Source of the DNA: Leptobrachium leishanense
Taxonomy: Eukaryota > Chordata > Amphibia > Anura > Megophryidae
Direction: 5' to 3'
NCBI GenBank assembly: GCA_009667805.1
Contig: CM019065.1
Span: 156,665,322-156,729,321 of the forward strand
Length of the DNA stretch: 64,000 nucleotides
The stretch's first letter is position 1. The number at the start of each line of letters is the position of its first letter. This document shows positions 42,209-53,212 of this stretch, piece after piece. The notes under the pieces are model-generated. The model did no database searches. It had not been told where the DNA came from and saw only the letters and a program-made list of their open reading frames with translations. The translations under genes were made by a program, and so were the position numbers.

Positions 42209-45200
42209 GATGTGTGTGAAGCTCAGTCCTCGACAGATCCAGGGGCCAGGCAGCCGCAACAGACGCCTATTATTTCAGCTCTGGCACACAAATGTTTGGT
42301 TTAGTACATGCAAATTTATAGACAAAATGCTAATTAGCTCTAAAAAATATGTAGCTAGCTCCTAGGGTATACATTTACCGTGCCCTGGTATAGCCCATAT
42401 ATAGTTGGTTATGGTTTGCAGTGTATATAGTAGTGAATGTGCTACATATCGTATAATCAATATACCACGTAAAGTGGGTTGCATTGCATTACTTCATATA
42501 AAGTGGCGGGGGATGGGTTTAGTCTATAGATCATATGCGATGCATTTCATTATGTGTACTTTATATTGAGTGCAGGAGGATGGCTTGCAGTTTGTGGCCT
42601 CTATATAAAAAGTGATCTACAAAACAGCTGTATGCAGCAGATGACAGGTTGCAGTATTTATACTGTGCACAGTGCATTACAATTACTGTACAATATGATG
42701 TTGTGTATTATGCGCATATTGAGGTTACTGATGTGCAGTGTCTGTACAGGATGCATGCAGAGCAGCAAATGATGCTCCAACTGGGTGCTCCTCACACTTT
42801 GGCATCACCAAGAGGTGGATGTTGTTCTCAGCCTTGCATAGGTAGACATTACTCTTGCCCATGTACCGGTAGGTATTGCTCTATGACTAAAAGGCGGGCA
42901 TTACTCTTGGCCTGGCTCTGGCTCCTTCTAACAGGTGTAATTCACATTCTTTACGGTCACAGTTCTGAAACGACACTCCTCTCCATTTTTTCACAGTTAG
43001 CAGCGCCCACTGGCCTTTGCTGAGATTGTCTGCCCATCATCGGTTCACTGTCCCCTCTTGTCACTGCACTCTGATTGGCAGATGTCTACTTTCCACTAAT
43101 TAACTGTTCTTTTCTAATGTGACATTGTGGGTATCTGAGGGTTCAAGTGTGAGCAGAAGGACACCCGATGACACAGGGTCGTCGCTACTCAGGCTTGGGC
43201 TGTTTCAACAAAACACTGTGACGGTTTTTGTTTCTATGGTAACCACTGCTGTCTGCCGAGAGATAGAGATTTCGTGTGTTCTCCACTGGAGTAATCTGGA
43301 GCATGTAATTTTTCTGGAGCATTCCAGCAGGGAGGCTGATCGTTGTGTTTCATTATTTGTGTTACACTGTCATTGGCTCACAGGATGTAAAATACAGATG
43401 GCAGAGAGATGGTGACATTTTTTTTTTAAATAGTATTTTGCTCAAGCCTGCTTTGATTATTTAATAGCCAAGCAGAAATGCTAATCCCCAACTAAGGGAA
43501 CTAAAGGCAAGGGAGCCATGTTTATCCCAGTCTTTACGGCCCTAAGTATTACATGACGGTAAAGAAAATAAAGTGAGCATTCGTCCTCCATTATTCTCAG
43601 TGATCGTGGCTCAAGGACAGTGTATCTGATGCCAAAATACAAACGAATATGAGAAAAAAAAATCAAATAGAGGGTTGAGTTTGACTTACTCATACTGGTT
43701 TTATTTTATTTACTCCTCTAATCACATCATGCAGTTGATATAGGTAGCAGAATATGTTGTGGTACCTTGAAGACAGACTGAATCAGGATGTTTGTCACTC
43801 GGCTCCTGTGACTGATGCTGCTACTCCAATGAGTAGATCCACTGTAAATTCCTTCCTTGCTCCGGAGAAGCCAAGGGGATATAGAGAAACTTCGTAAATG
43901 ATCACAATCACTTGCTGAAAAATGTAAGGTAAATCAAGTTGGAATATTTATTGTGCAGAACATTGGGTCCTTTTATACAAAATTGTGCTATATGTTACTA
44001 TTGATTCATGCCCCTGTCCGCCCCAGGACATCCTGGCGCCAGGGCAACACTGCCCGAGCTCGAACCCAGTTCATCTCCATACAATGGGGCTCCTGCTTCC
44101 AGGGTAAGCCTAGTTTCATAGAACAATGGAGGACCACCGCCACTGGCCTGGGCCCAATCTGTCAGAATGTGCCCCGCCTCCAATGTGAACCCACTTGGCC
44201 ATAGGATTAGAGTGGCACACTGGTTAAAAGTCATTAAGGCAGCCTGATGTCCCGCCATTGAAGTTTACGGATATTTTGGGGTGATCCCAATGGAGCAGTG
44301 GCACATCCCTGGTACCGTGGGTAGGTCAGGTCCCCCTGATACTTCTGTTTGAGAAGCACCTTGATTTATGAACGAGGAACTGAGCGGCATGATGAATGGG
44401 TGTCTAGCAGCAGGTGAGGTTACCCGGGTTTCAGTTCCATAGGAGTGGCCGCGCTTCCCACGGGAGGAGGTTGGGGGATTTTGGGGTTCCTATTTTTAGG
44501 GATAAACCCTCCCAAAAGCACTGTGATAGAGTGCAAGGCAGCTGGAGTGCTCAGGGGCAAAGTCAGATGGGCATTTGTTGGGCTCGGCCGGTGGCCGGCT
44601 CGGTCCGCGTATGCCACGGGCAGGGGAAACACAATTATATACATGATCGGATACACTGTACAAAAATTGTAACATGACACATAAATAAAAGTAGAATGAA
44701 TATATAGAAAATATAACGAAATTGAAGAAGTGGCGGACGTCCCGTCACAGGTACCAATGTACCCAATCCAGTAAACATTACCACAGGGTAGGAGGCCTTC
44801 GGAGGATGCAGTTCCTAAGTGGTTTTCAGAGTCCGACACAAAATGGAAAGAGCATAGTATAGATTTAATTTCTGTTACACTGCTCTTGCATGTATCAGCT
44901 AAAACATAACAGTCTGGAATGTATTTTGTGGCTCTAAAGTCTCCAAATGCAGCAGCATTATGCTTAATTCTGCTTTATGCACTTAATATATGGTAAACGA
45001 TGCATTATCCTGCCTCTTTGTATGTTCGACCTAGGCTTATTATGAGGGCAGGGTTGGTGGAATATATGAAGTCCTTGCTGCTGCTTATTGTGGTCTATCT
45101 CATTACTTTTTCATCATCGCTCCATCTCATTAGACTCCGTTATTTAAAAGCAGGTGCAGGGTCATGATGTCATATTCTCATCCCAACTGTGAGTAATGCA

Positions 45201-45510
45201 AGGGATAGAATTATTCCATCCATGGTACAGCTCTCCACTTTCTCCCATAGACTGGACTGCTAAATAAGACAAAACATTTGCCTTTTAAATCTCAGTATCG
45301 ATAGGTAAATGATCATCACCTTGATTGTTTGTTCCCAGACATCTTATGAATTGCATCATCCACTTGAAGTGAACCTGCCCATATTGGTTTTTCTGCTGTT
45401 TTCTGAAGAAGAACTGGATATTTATTTTGTAGAAGTGAAAATGAACATGGTTTGGGAACAGCAGCATAATATACAATGTTAATTGTACATTTACATCTTG
45501 ACGTGAGGAA
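42209..45510 (+). other. DPYSL2 intron, mostly unique
   Basis: 3.3 kb without a convincing element. Short ORFs show no domains. I looked for an exon resembling the start of CRMP2 exon 2 and did not see one. A (TA)n run begins at about 45511 and borders the Tc1 element. Confidence 0.5.
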
Positions 45511-45558
45511 TATATATAATATATATATATATATATTATATATATATATATATATATA

Positions 45559-46793
45559 TTGCAAAAGTATTCGCTCACCTGCCTTGACTCGCATATGAAT
45601 TTAAGTGACATCCCAATCCTAAACCATAGGGTTCAATATGACGTTGGTCCACCCTTTGCAGCTATAACAGCTTCAGCTCTTCTGGGAAGGCTGTCCACAA
45701 GGTTTAGGAGTGTGTTTATGGGAATCTTTGACCATTCTTCCAGAAGCGCATTTGTGAGGTCACACACTGTTGGACGAGAAGGCCTGGCTCTCAGTCTCCG
45801 CTCTAATTCATCCCAAAGGTGTTCTATCGGGTTGAGGTCAGGACTGTGTGCAGGCCAGTCAAGTTCATCCACACCAGACTCTGTCATCCATGTCTTTATG
45901 GACCTTGCTTTGTGCACTGGTGCACAGTCATGTTGGAACAGGACGGGGCCAGCTCCAAACTGTTCCCAGAAAGTTGGGAGCATGGAATTGTCTAAAATGT
46001 CTTGGTATGCTAAAGTATTCAGAGTTCCTTTCACTGGAACTAAGGGGCCAAGCCCAACTCCTGAAAAACAACCCCACGCCATAATCCTCCCCACCAAACT
46101 TTTACACTTGGCACAATGCAGTCAGACAAGTACCGTTCTCCTGGCAACCGCCAAGCCCAGACTCATCCATCAGATTGCCAGATGGAGAAGCACGATTCGT
46201 CACTCCAGAGAATGCGTCTCCACTGCTCTAGAGTCCAGTGACGGTGTGCTTTACACCACTGCATCCGAAGCTTTGCATTGCACTTGGTGATATATGGCTT
46301 GGATGCAGCTGCTCGGCCATGGAAACCCATTCCATGAAGCTCTCTGCGCACTGTTCTTGAGCTAATCTGAAGGCCACATGAAGTTTGGAGGTCTGTAGTG
46401 ATTGACTCTGCAGAAAGTTGGTGACCTCTTCGCACTATATGCGCCTCAGCATCCGCTAACCCCGCTCCGTCAGTTTACGTGGCCTACCACTTCGTGGCTG
46501 AGTTGCTGTCGTTCCCAAACACTTCCACGTTCTGATAACACAGCTGACAGTTGACTGTGGAATATTTAGGAGCGAGGAAATTTCACGACTGCATTTGTTG
46601 CACAGGTGGCATCCTATCACAGTTCCACGCTGGAATTCACTGAGCTCCTGAGAGCGACCCATTCTTTCACAAATGTTTGTAAAAACAGTCTGCATGCCTA
46701 GGTGCTTGATTTTTATATAAGAGGCTGTGGCCATGAAAGTGATTGGAACACCTGATTCTGATTATTTGGATGGGTGAGCGAATACTTTTGGAT
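45559..46793 (-). mobile_element. Tc1/mariner element
   Basis: Ends TTGCAAAAGTATTCGCTCAC and, in reverse, TCCAAAAGTATTCGCTCACC lie inside (TA)n runs on both sides, consistent with TA target use. About 1.23 kb, normal for Tc1. The transposase on the minus strand is broken. Confidence 0.85.
45633..46734 (-). pseudogene. Tc1-family DD34E transposase, broken in three
   Basis: Three minus-strand frames in order. (1) 46734-46456: MGRSQELSEFQRGTVIGCHL and SGRPRKLTERG, the paired-like DNA-binding part with a GRPR hook. (2) 46435-46163: RTVRRELHGMGFHGRAAASK and WSDESCF with the first catalytic Asp. (3) 46097-45633: [21 protein letters not shown] with the second Asp, and [20 protein letters not shown] with the Glu. 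The catalytic triad is intact but the frame is broken between parts, so no full-length enzyme is made. Confidence 0.85.
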
Positions 46794-46810
46794 ATATATA
46801 TATATATATC

Positions 46811-48519
46811 AAATATAGGAGTCAGTAAGTAAATTGAGTTAACAACTCATTTTTAGGAGTCAAAAGATTTCTATAACCTTGGATTTGTCAAACTCTGATT
46901 TAGGCTCGAGAAATATCTGAAGACATGGAGGTGTCAAAGCTGGGTTTACATTTTGTACAAATAAAAGCAATGTACTTTAAAAATAAAGGATCGAAAATGG
47001 TTACTCAATTGGAGCTCACTCGGACAAGGAAAGTTTGCTCAAATCGCACCTAGCTTGAATCATTTGAATCCACTGAAGTTCACAACAGTTCAGTAAAAAA
47101 TAAAATCACCTTTTTTATGATGAATTAAAAAATAAATATTGCTATCTGGTAATCAGCAATAGTGAAACTAGATGGGCCTGATCGAAAGAAGCGTTATGCG
47201 TTTCACACCTGGTGTGGTGCGTACTCAGGCGCTCCATGTTGTGTTCCTATATTCCCATCGGTTGGCATCTAATACACAGCGATATTTCTTTCCTCTTGCT
47301 TATTTGTAATGAATCATCCTGCTGTACTTAAAATAATTGTGATCTTTCCATAAATATTTATGGGAACCATTTCTATTTCCAATATATTAATTGTAACCTT
47401 CTCCAGACAGAATTAGTACGCCATGTTACTATTTCCTGGCCATGGGCAATGTAACAGTATACATTCTGGAGCTAAAACCCCAACAGTAAATATGCAACCT
47501 TAAAAAATAAACATTCTATGGACCTTCAACGTTGTTGTAGATGTTTATCATTTTTAACAGTTTTAGTTCTATGTATTCTATTTTGTATTTCGTTATGTAA
47601 ATACAGTAGCTGTGTTGTGTCAAAGTGACTCGATTGCATTATTTGTGTACATCAAACTCTTCAGAGTGCTTACACATGGTGTTTTTATTGTAGGACTTTG
47701 GTTTTTCTGTTATTTTTACTCTTCCTTCCCTCTGTCTTACATTTGTTTCTAAAAGATTAGTACAACGAGACAGTGCAAGATAAATTTTGCTGCTCTTTTA
47801 ATAAAGGACGTCTCGCTTTGGAAGGATATATACCAGCTTCTATTGCTTTTATTTCCCTGTTATGTTTTTTGCAATTGCCTGGAATGTCAGGCAGTGTCGT
47901 TGAATTGCCATGCAGCATTGAGACAGAAGCACACAAAAATAATTGACCAGTAATGAAAAAATTCCAAATTTACAGTTTAAAAATAAGTATGCAATAACCT
48001 CTCCATTATAACCTAAAATTGTGACTCAAGACAGACAAATTTCCTCTCCATGGTCTTTCCTTTTCAACATTTTATCTGCATCTGAGTAAGGTCGCAATTC
48101 TGTGTCGCAACTTACCAGGAACATGAACCCAAGATGCAGGAGATGGTACACACCCTTGCGGAACCGCACTATGCAGATTAAGCAGGAGAATAATGACCTC
48201 TGAGTAATGGGTTCAAAGAGCTCAAATCTAGAGGCATAGTCAGGCAGAGCACTGATCAGGAGTTGGCAGAACAGGTAGAGAGTCAGTAATCCAGAGGTCC
48301 AGAGTCAGACAGAGGTCAGGTCCGGGGAAGCAAATCAAGAACAATTCAGCAAATCACATTACCCAGTGTACACCAAATGATAACTGATGTTAGAGGGATG
48401 CTGGTTTCAGTAGCCAAGGAAGTGGAAACAGGTACACAGGATTATTGTCATTTGGTTGCAGGTGGGAGCCTAGGAGTCAGTCCATGAAAGACTCAGGACT
48501 TGACAGAAATTGCTGAAAC
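46811..48519 (+). other. DPYSL2 intron; possible old LTR piece
   Basis: Largely AT-rich unique sequence. 48100-48480 has the purine-rich look of an inverted gypsy LTR or internal region (GTCGCAACTTACCAGGAACA ... CAGAGGTCAGGTCC), unconfirmed. Confidence 0.4.
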
Positions 48520-48524
48520 CTGTG

Positions 48525-48665
48525 AAGCTCTCTTAGCAAACTGCATAGGGTGCTGACTGGAAATGCTGAGGACCATGGTTCAATTCCATCCAGGTCTCTT
48601 GAAAGGAAAATAATGTCTGCAGGGCTTGGGGTGGACTTCGACTTTCTGTACTTTAGGATCATTCT
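48525..48665 (+). repeat. tRNA-derived SINE head
   Basis: A-box-like TAGCAAACTG (48534-48543) and B-box GGTTCAATTCC (48577-48587) lie at tRNA-like spacing, followed by a short body. No clear A-rich tail is seen. Confidence 0.5.
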
Positions 48666-48796
48666 CAGGTTGACGTAGATTCAGCAGTAACTAATATTGG
48701 CTCTGTCCACCAGTTAAAACAGACACTGAAACTGTTGAAGTATACTCATGCCAATTCTGCAAGATCCCATCAACTTTTTTTTTTTTTTTGTTTGGA

Positions 48797-48860
48797 GAAA
48801 GGATTTTACCAGGAAGGATACATTGAGATTTCTCTCGTTTTCAAGTATGTCCTGGGTAAC
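48797..48860 (-). repeat. LINE/SINE 3' tail fragment
   Basis: TTACCAGGAAGGATACATTG ... TTTTCAAGTATGTCCTGG matches the tail of the SINE at 13240-13400. Confidence 0.5.
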
Positions 48861-49180
48861 TTAAAAAGTTTCTTCCTGACACGAGTCTTGTAGCAGCCAA
48901 TATTGATCTTAGATGGGGTAATTACTTTTGAACAAACTATCAAGATGCTGATCGATTCTCTGGCATAGAAGGTAAATGATGATGAGCATCTCCTTGCTGC
49001 TTCCTCTTTCATATGGGTGATAGCGTTTTGGATTCTCATAACATACACCTGAAAGTCCCCTCCATGAAATTGACTGCTAGTTACATAGGCCTCTAGAAGA
49101 TATTTCAGCAAAGTGACCACTGTCACTTACACTTTAGATCTCCCACCTGCTATATCTATCTATAACTATAAAAACGTTTG
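48861..49180 (+). other. DPYSL2 intron sequence
   Basis: Nothing recognised. Confidence 0.4.
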
Positions 49181-49759
49181 TCCGTCGCCGCAGGCACAGA
49201 CGCAATGCGCATGCGCGACTGAGAGACCTAGCAGAGGGGAGAGAGAGAGCATGCGGTGGCATCCTCCAACAAACCCCTCCCTCCCTTACTAGGAATCAGC
49301 GAATGGCTTTGGTAGGCGGTTGCCATGGCGATGACGTGTGTTGGAGGAGGGGGCTACGCATGTGTGTGGGATTTTCAGCAAGATGGTGGCAAGACCGGTG
49401 AGGAGTCAGACGCGGGAGGAAGCATGAGCCGCCTCAGTCCCCGCCGTGTGCCAGCAGGAGACCCAGCCAAGCCCCCACCATCTGACCTCGGTACCTCTTA
49501 ACAGTGCTGGACACATCAGCCAGAGCAGTGCCCGGATCCAGCAGCGGTGGCGGCAAAAGCACAAGAGGAAGCAGGAGCTGCTGCTGCTGGGCTAGAGGAG
49601 GCGGGGCCTGGAAGCTGGAAGACACAGACGGGCTGTGTAGCACGTGCTCCTTGGTGCCCTGTATGATGGAAGGAGAGGCCATAAGGTGAGAGGAGGGCAG
49701 GGTGTGCACCTCACCTCATACTGGATATACTGCTTCCTGCACTCGGGGGTGATGTGAGC
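49181..49759 (+). other. CpG-rich segment of unknown origin
   Basis: GC-rich, CpG-rich island-like DNA within an AT-rich intron. It has an NRF1-type GCGCATGCGC (49207-49216), GATGGTGGCAAG, and a splice-donor-like ATAAG|GTGAGA near 49686. It starts after TCTATCTATAACTATAAAAA, which could be the 5' end of a Helitron (they begin TC), but I cannot confirm one. No protein domain is recognised in its ORFs. Confidence 0.35.
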
Positions 49760-49886
49760 AGACAGATGCACCACCAACTTTATCCTGAGCTCGGGCCCTA
49801 CATCCTGAGCTGGGGGTCCCTGAGGGCCAGGAGCAGGGCCCCCTGTAGGGCCCGAGCTCAGGATAAAGTTGGTGGTGCATCTGTCT
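49760..49886. repeat. Perfect 43-bp inverted repeat with 41-bp loop
   Basis: Arms 49760-49802 and 49844-49886 are exact reverse complements (AGACAGATGCACCACCAACT ... and back). The CT-rich array begins directly after the right arm. Confidence 0.9.
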
Positions 49887-51064
49887 TCCCCCTTCCCTCA
49901 CACCCCTTCCCTCACTCTCTCCTTTACACCCCCTTCCCTCCCTCTCTCCTTCTCCTTCCCTCACTCTCCTTCACACACCCCTTCCCTCACTCTCTCCTTC
50001 ACACCCCCTTCCCTCACTCTCTCCTTCACACCCCCCTTCCCTCACACTCTCCTTCACACCGCCTTCCCTCCCTCACTCTTTCACCCCCCTCCCTCTCTCT
50101 CTCTTCACCCCTTCCCTCCCTCCCTTTCACCCCTTCCCTCCCTCCCTTTCACCCCTTCCCTCACCCCCTCACTCTTTCACCCCTTCCCTCCCTCTCTCCT
50201 TCTCCTTCCCTCACTCTCCTTCACACACCCCTTCCCTCACTCTCCTTCACACACCCCTTCCCTCACTCTCTCCTTCACACCCCCTTCCCTCACTCTCTCC
50301 TTCACACCCCCCTTCCCTCACACTCTCCTTCACACCGCCTTCCCTCTCTCACTCTTTCACCCCCCTCCCCCTCTCTCTCTCTTCTTCACCCCTTCCCTCC
50401 CTCCCTTTCACCCCTTCCCTCACTCTCTCACCCCCTTCCTTCACTCTCTCCTTCACACCCCCTTCCCTCATTCTCTCCTTCACACACCCCTTCCTTCACT
50501 CTTTCACCCCCCCCACCCCTCCTCACTCTTTCACACACCCCTTCCTCACTCTCTCCTTCACCCCCGTTCCCTCACTCCTTCACCCCCCCGTTCCCTCACT
50601 CTCTCCTTCACACCTCCCCTTCCTCACTCTCTCCTTCACCCCCCTTCCCTCACTCTCTCCTTCACCCCCGTTCCCTCACTCTCTCCTTCACACCCCTTCT
50701 TCCCTCACTCTCTCCTTCACCCCCCTCCCTCACTCTCTCCTTCACACCGCCTTCCCTCCCTCACTCTTTCTTCCTTCCCTCTCTCCTTCACCCCTTCCCT
50801 CCCCTCCTTTTCACCCCTTCCCTCCCTCCCTTTCACCCCTTCCCTCCCTCCCTTTCACCCCTCCCTCACTCTCTCCTTCACCCCCTGCCCTCACTCTCTT
50901 CTTTACAACCCCCTTCCCTCACTCTTTCACACACCCCTTCCCTCCCTCTCTCCTTCACACCCCCTTCCCTCACTCTCCTTCACACACCCCTTAACTCACT
51001 CTCCGTCGCACACCCTTCCCAAACACCCCCCTTCCCTCACTCTCTCCTTCACACCCCCCTTCCC
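49887..51064 (+). repeat. CT-rich minisatellite (CCCTTCCCTCACTCTCTCCTT...)
   Basis: About 1.2 kb of pyrimidine-only-like units of roughly 26-27 bp (CTTCACACCCCCTTCCCTCA plus CTCTCTC). A strand this pyrimidine-rich can form triplex (H-DNA). Long ORFs here are artefacts. Confidence 0.9.
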
Positions 51065-52582
51065 CAGTGGTGTATTTAGGTTTTGTGCTGCCCTAGGCCT
51101 GACTAAACTCGTGCACCCCCTAATTTAAATTTGACGCACCCCTTCCTGTCAAGGGCACACCTCTTCCTGGTTAATCCCCACCCTTCCTCTTTAAGCTCCA
51201 CCTTTTCCTCTTAGAGCTCCGCCTTTTCCTCTCTTTATATTAAAAGTGGATACCAAGTGCCTACTTGTATATTTTGTATACCATTTCAAATGTATCTATT
51301 GAGATAAAGAAAATTATGAAATGTTTAAATAAAAGTATTTTTACAAAGAACAGCCACGCATGTCAAGTAAACAGGATCACAGCCGCTCTAATTGGTGGAA
51401 CAATAAAATCCACAGAAACGTGCACTGCATATGAGCGTATCACAGAGCTGCATAGCAATAAAAAACACAGAAATGGCACTGTGTATGAGCATATCAGAGC
51501 TGCAAAGCAATAAAACCCACAGAAATGTGCAGTGTGTATGAGCATATCACAGAACTGCACAGCAATAAAACTCACAGTAATGTGCAGTGTGTATGAGCAT
51601 ATCCCAGAGCTCCAGGGCAATAAAACTCACAGTAATATGCAGTGTGTATCACAGAATCCACAGCAATAAAACTCCCAGCAATGCAATGTGCGGTGTGTAT
51701 GAGTGCATCAGAATCCACTGCAATAAAACTCCCAGCAATGCAATGTGTGGTGTGTATGAGTGCATCAGAATCCACTGCAATAAAACTCCCAGCAAACCGA
51801 GTGTGTATGAGCACAAAGCAATTATTTATTCTACATTTACCGGCCTCTGTCTGCGGTAGGGCTATGTGCAGAGTCAGCAGGGACTGTGTACAGACTCAGC
51901 AGGAGGTCCCTCCAGGCCACGTTAGGATCACGGCTGTGCCTGTGCGTGGAGCCATCTTGTCAACAGTGGGGTGCCACTGCCAGAGGGTGCACCGTGGCTT
52001 TGATTCCCTTCCCGGTGGGTGTTCAGTCCAGAATAGAGTGACAGTCCATGTTAACGAAAGGGCGGGCAGCTGCGTGCATGCGTGTCACGTGGTTCAGCCA
52101 GTCAGGTGGTACTGAGACTCAGTACCACCTGACTGGCCGGACCAAGTGTGACCTGCACGCAAGCAGCCTCACCAGGAGCCAGGCAGCTCAATGACAAATT
52201 TCTATCACTGCAGTGCTGGTTAAGGAAAGGTCCACTTTAAACAGCAGTAAGCAGACAGGGCTTCATATTCTGCTGAAACCCCCCCCCCCTTTACCTGCCG
52301 TTTACTGTCATCTTCTCTCTCTGGCACAAATCACATCCCCCTCCCCTCTCCTAGAGCTGCTGCGGGGCAGGGGAGGAGCTATGGAGGGAGGAGAGGGGGA
52401 TTTTTATTCTATTCAATTTTATTCCGTATGCAAACGCCATGCTCCGCTGCTCATTGTTTGAGAACACAGCTCAAAGCTGACACACAGTGACTGTGGCACC
52501 TCCTAGTACCCCCTAATGACACCCCAATAATCACTGGTACCTGGGGCGGCCCGCCCTCCGCCACTCCTCTAGTACACCACTG
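51065..52582. mobile_element. Non-autonomous hAT element
   Basis: Ends CAGTGGTGTATTTAGG and CTAGTACACCACTG. The left end continues with TTTTGTGCTGCCCTAGGCCT, a text common in vertebrate hAT elements. No transposase. It contains the shared minisatellite (51395-51830) and a 39-bp palindrome (52098-52136). The flanks (CCCTTCCC, CTCTGGTG) do not form an 8-bp duplication, so one end may have been altered by the neighbouring array. Confidence 0.65.
51395..51830 (+). repeat. Minisatellite shared between hAT-like loci
   Basis: Seven to eight units of about 55-60 bp, AGCAATAAAACTCACAGTAA + TGTGCAGTGTGTATGAGCAT + ATCACAGA. The same unit is at 22186-22220 (reverse), 28960-29070 (reverse) and 31500-31640. 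Confidence 0.85.
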
Positions 52583-52944
52583 CTCTGGTGATATGCTCAC
52601 ACACAAGTTTGGCGAACTGCCAGCAAGTACGGTGCTGTTTGAAGGCAGTGCAAATCCCCATAGAGAAGTAATGGTTAATCTATTCAGAGAACACCAAACA
52701 GCAGAGAAATGGCAGTGAAATGCCCTGATGTTCGGTGGTTTCAATCAGCAGGTTTATTCAGGCGAACCCCATAGGTTTCAATGTTAAAAATATTCCCGTT
52801 TTTTATGCAATATCTAATAAACCATTTATTATTTTAATCTGCAGTAAAAAGTGTTTATTTATTTATTGGTTTTTTTTTGTACCTTTTTTAGTGATTTTTC
52901 AGAATTTTTTGGGCTTAATTCCCCCCCCCTTTTTTTAATAGCGG

Positions 52945-53169
52945 TGTATCAATATGTGTGGAACCAGGAAGGAGAGTGTTTGTAACCAGGGGGAAGGATA
53001 TATGTGTTACACTGCAGCTCAGCAGGATATAGGGGAGGAGTCACATGGACACGGACTAGTTAGCAGAACTGTAGATTAGAACCTGTTATAAGATGATCTC
53101 TTAATAAATATATAAAACCCTGCAGCTGGAGTCAGAGACAATATTTACAGAATCAGTCTCATTTATACA
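52945..53169 (+). repeat. 5' LTR of the Mag-like element
   Basis: 225 bp, contains AATAAATATATAAAACCC (TATA and polyadenylation-like signals together). Confidence 0.9.
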
Positions 53170-53212
53170 TGGTGGCAGCGGATCTAATTTGAAAACTACT
53201 CCAAAAGCAGAT

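Noticed and set aside
45559..46290. 243-codon plus-strand ORF
   Set aside because: Antisense shadow of the Tc1 transposase.
49754..51128. Pro/Ser/Leu-rich ORFs of over 400 codons
   Set aside because: Translation of the CT-rich minisatellite in two frames.
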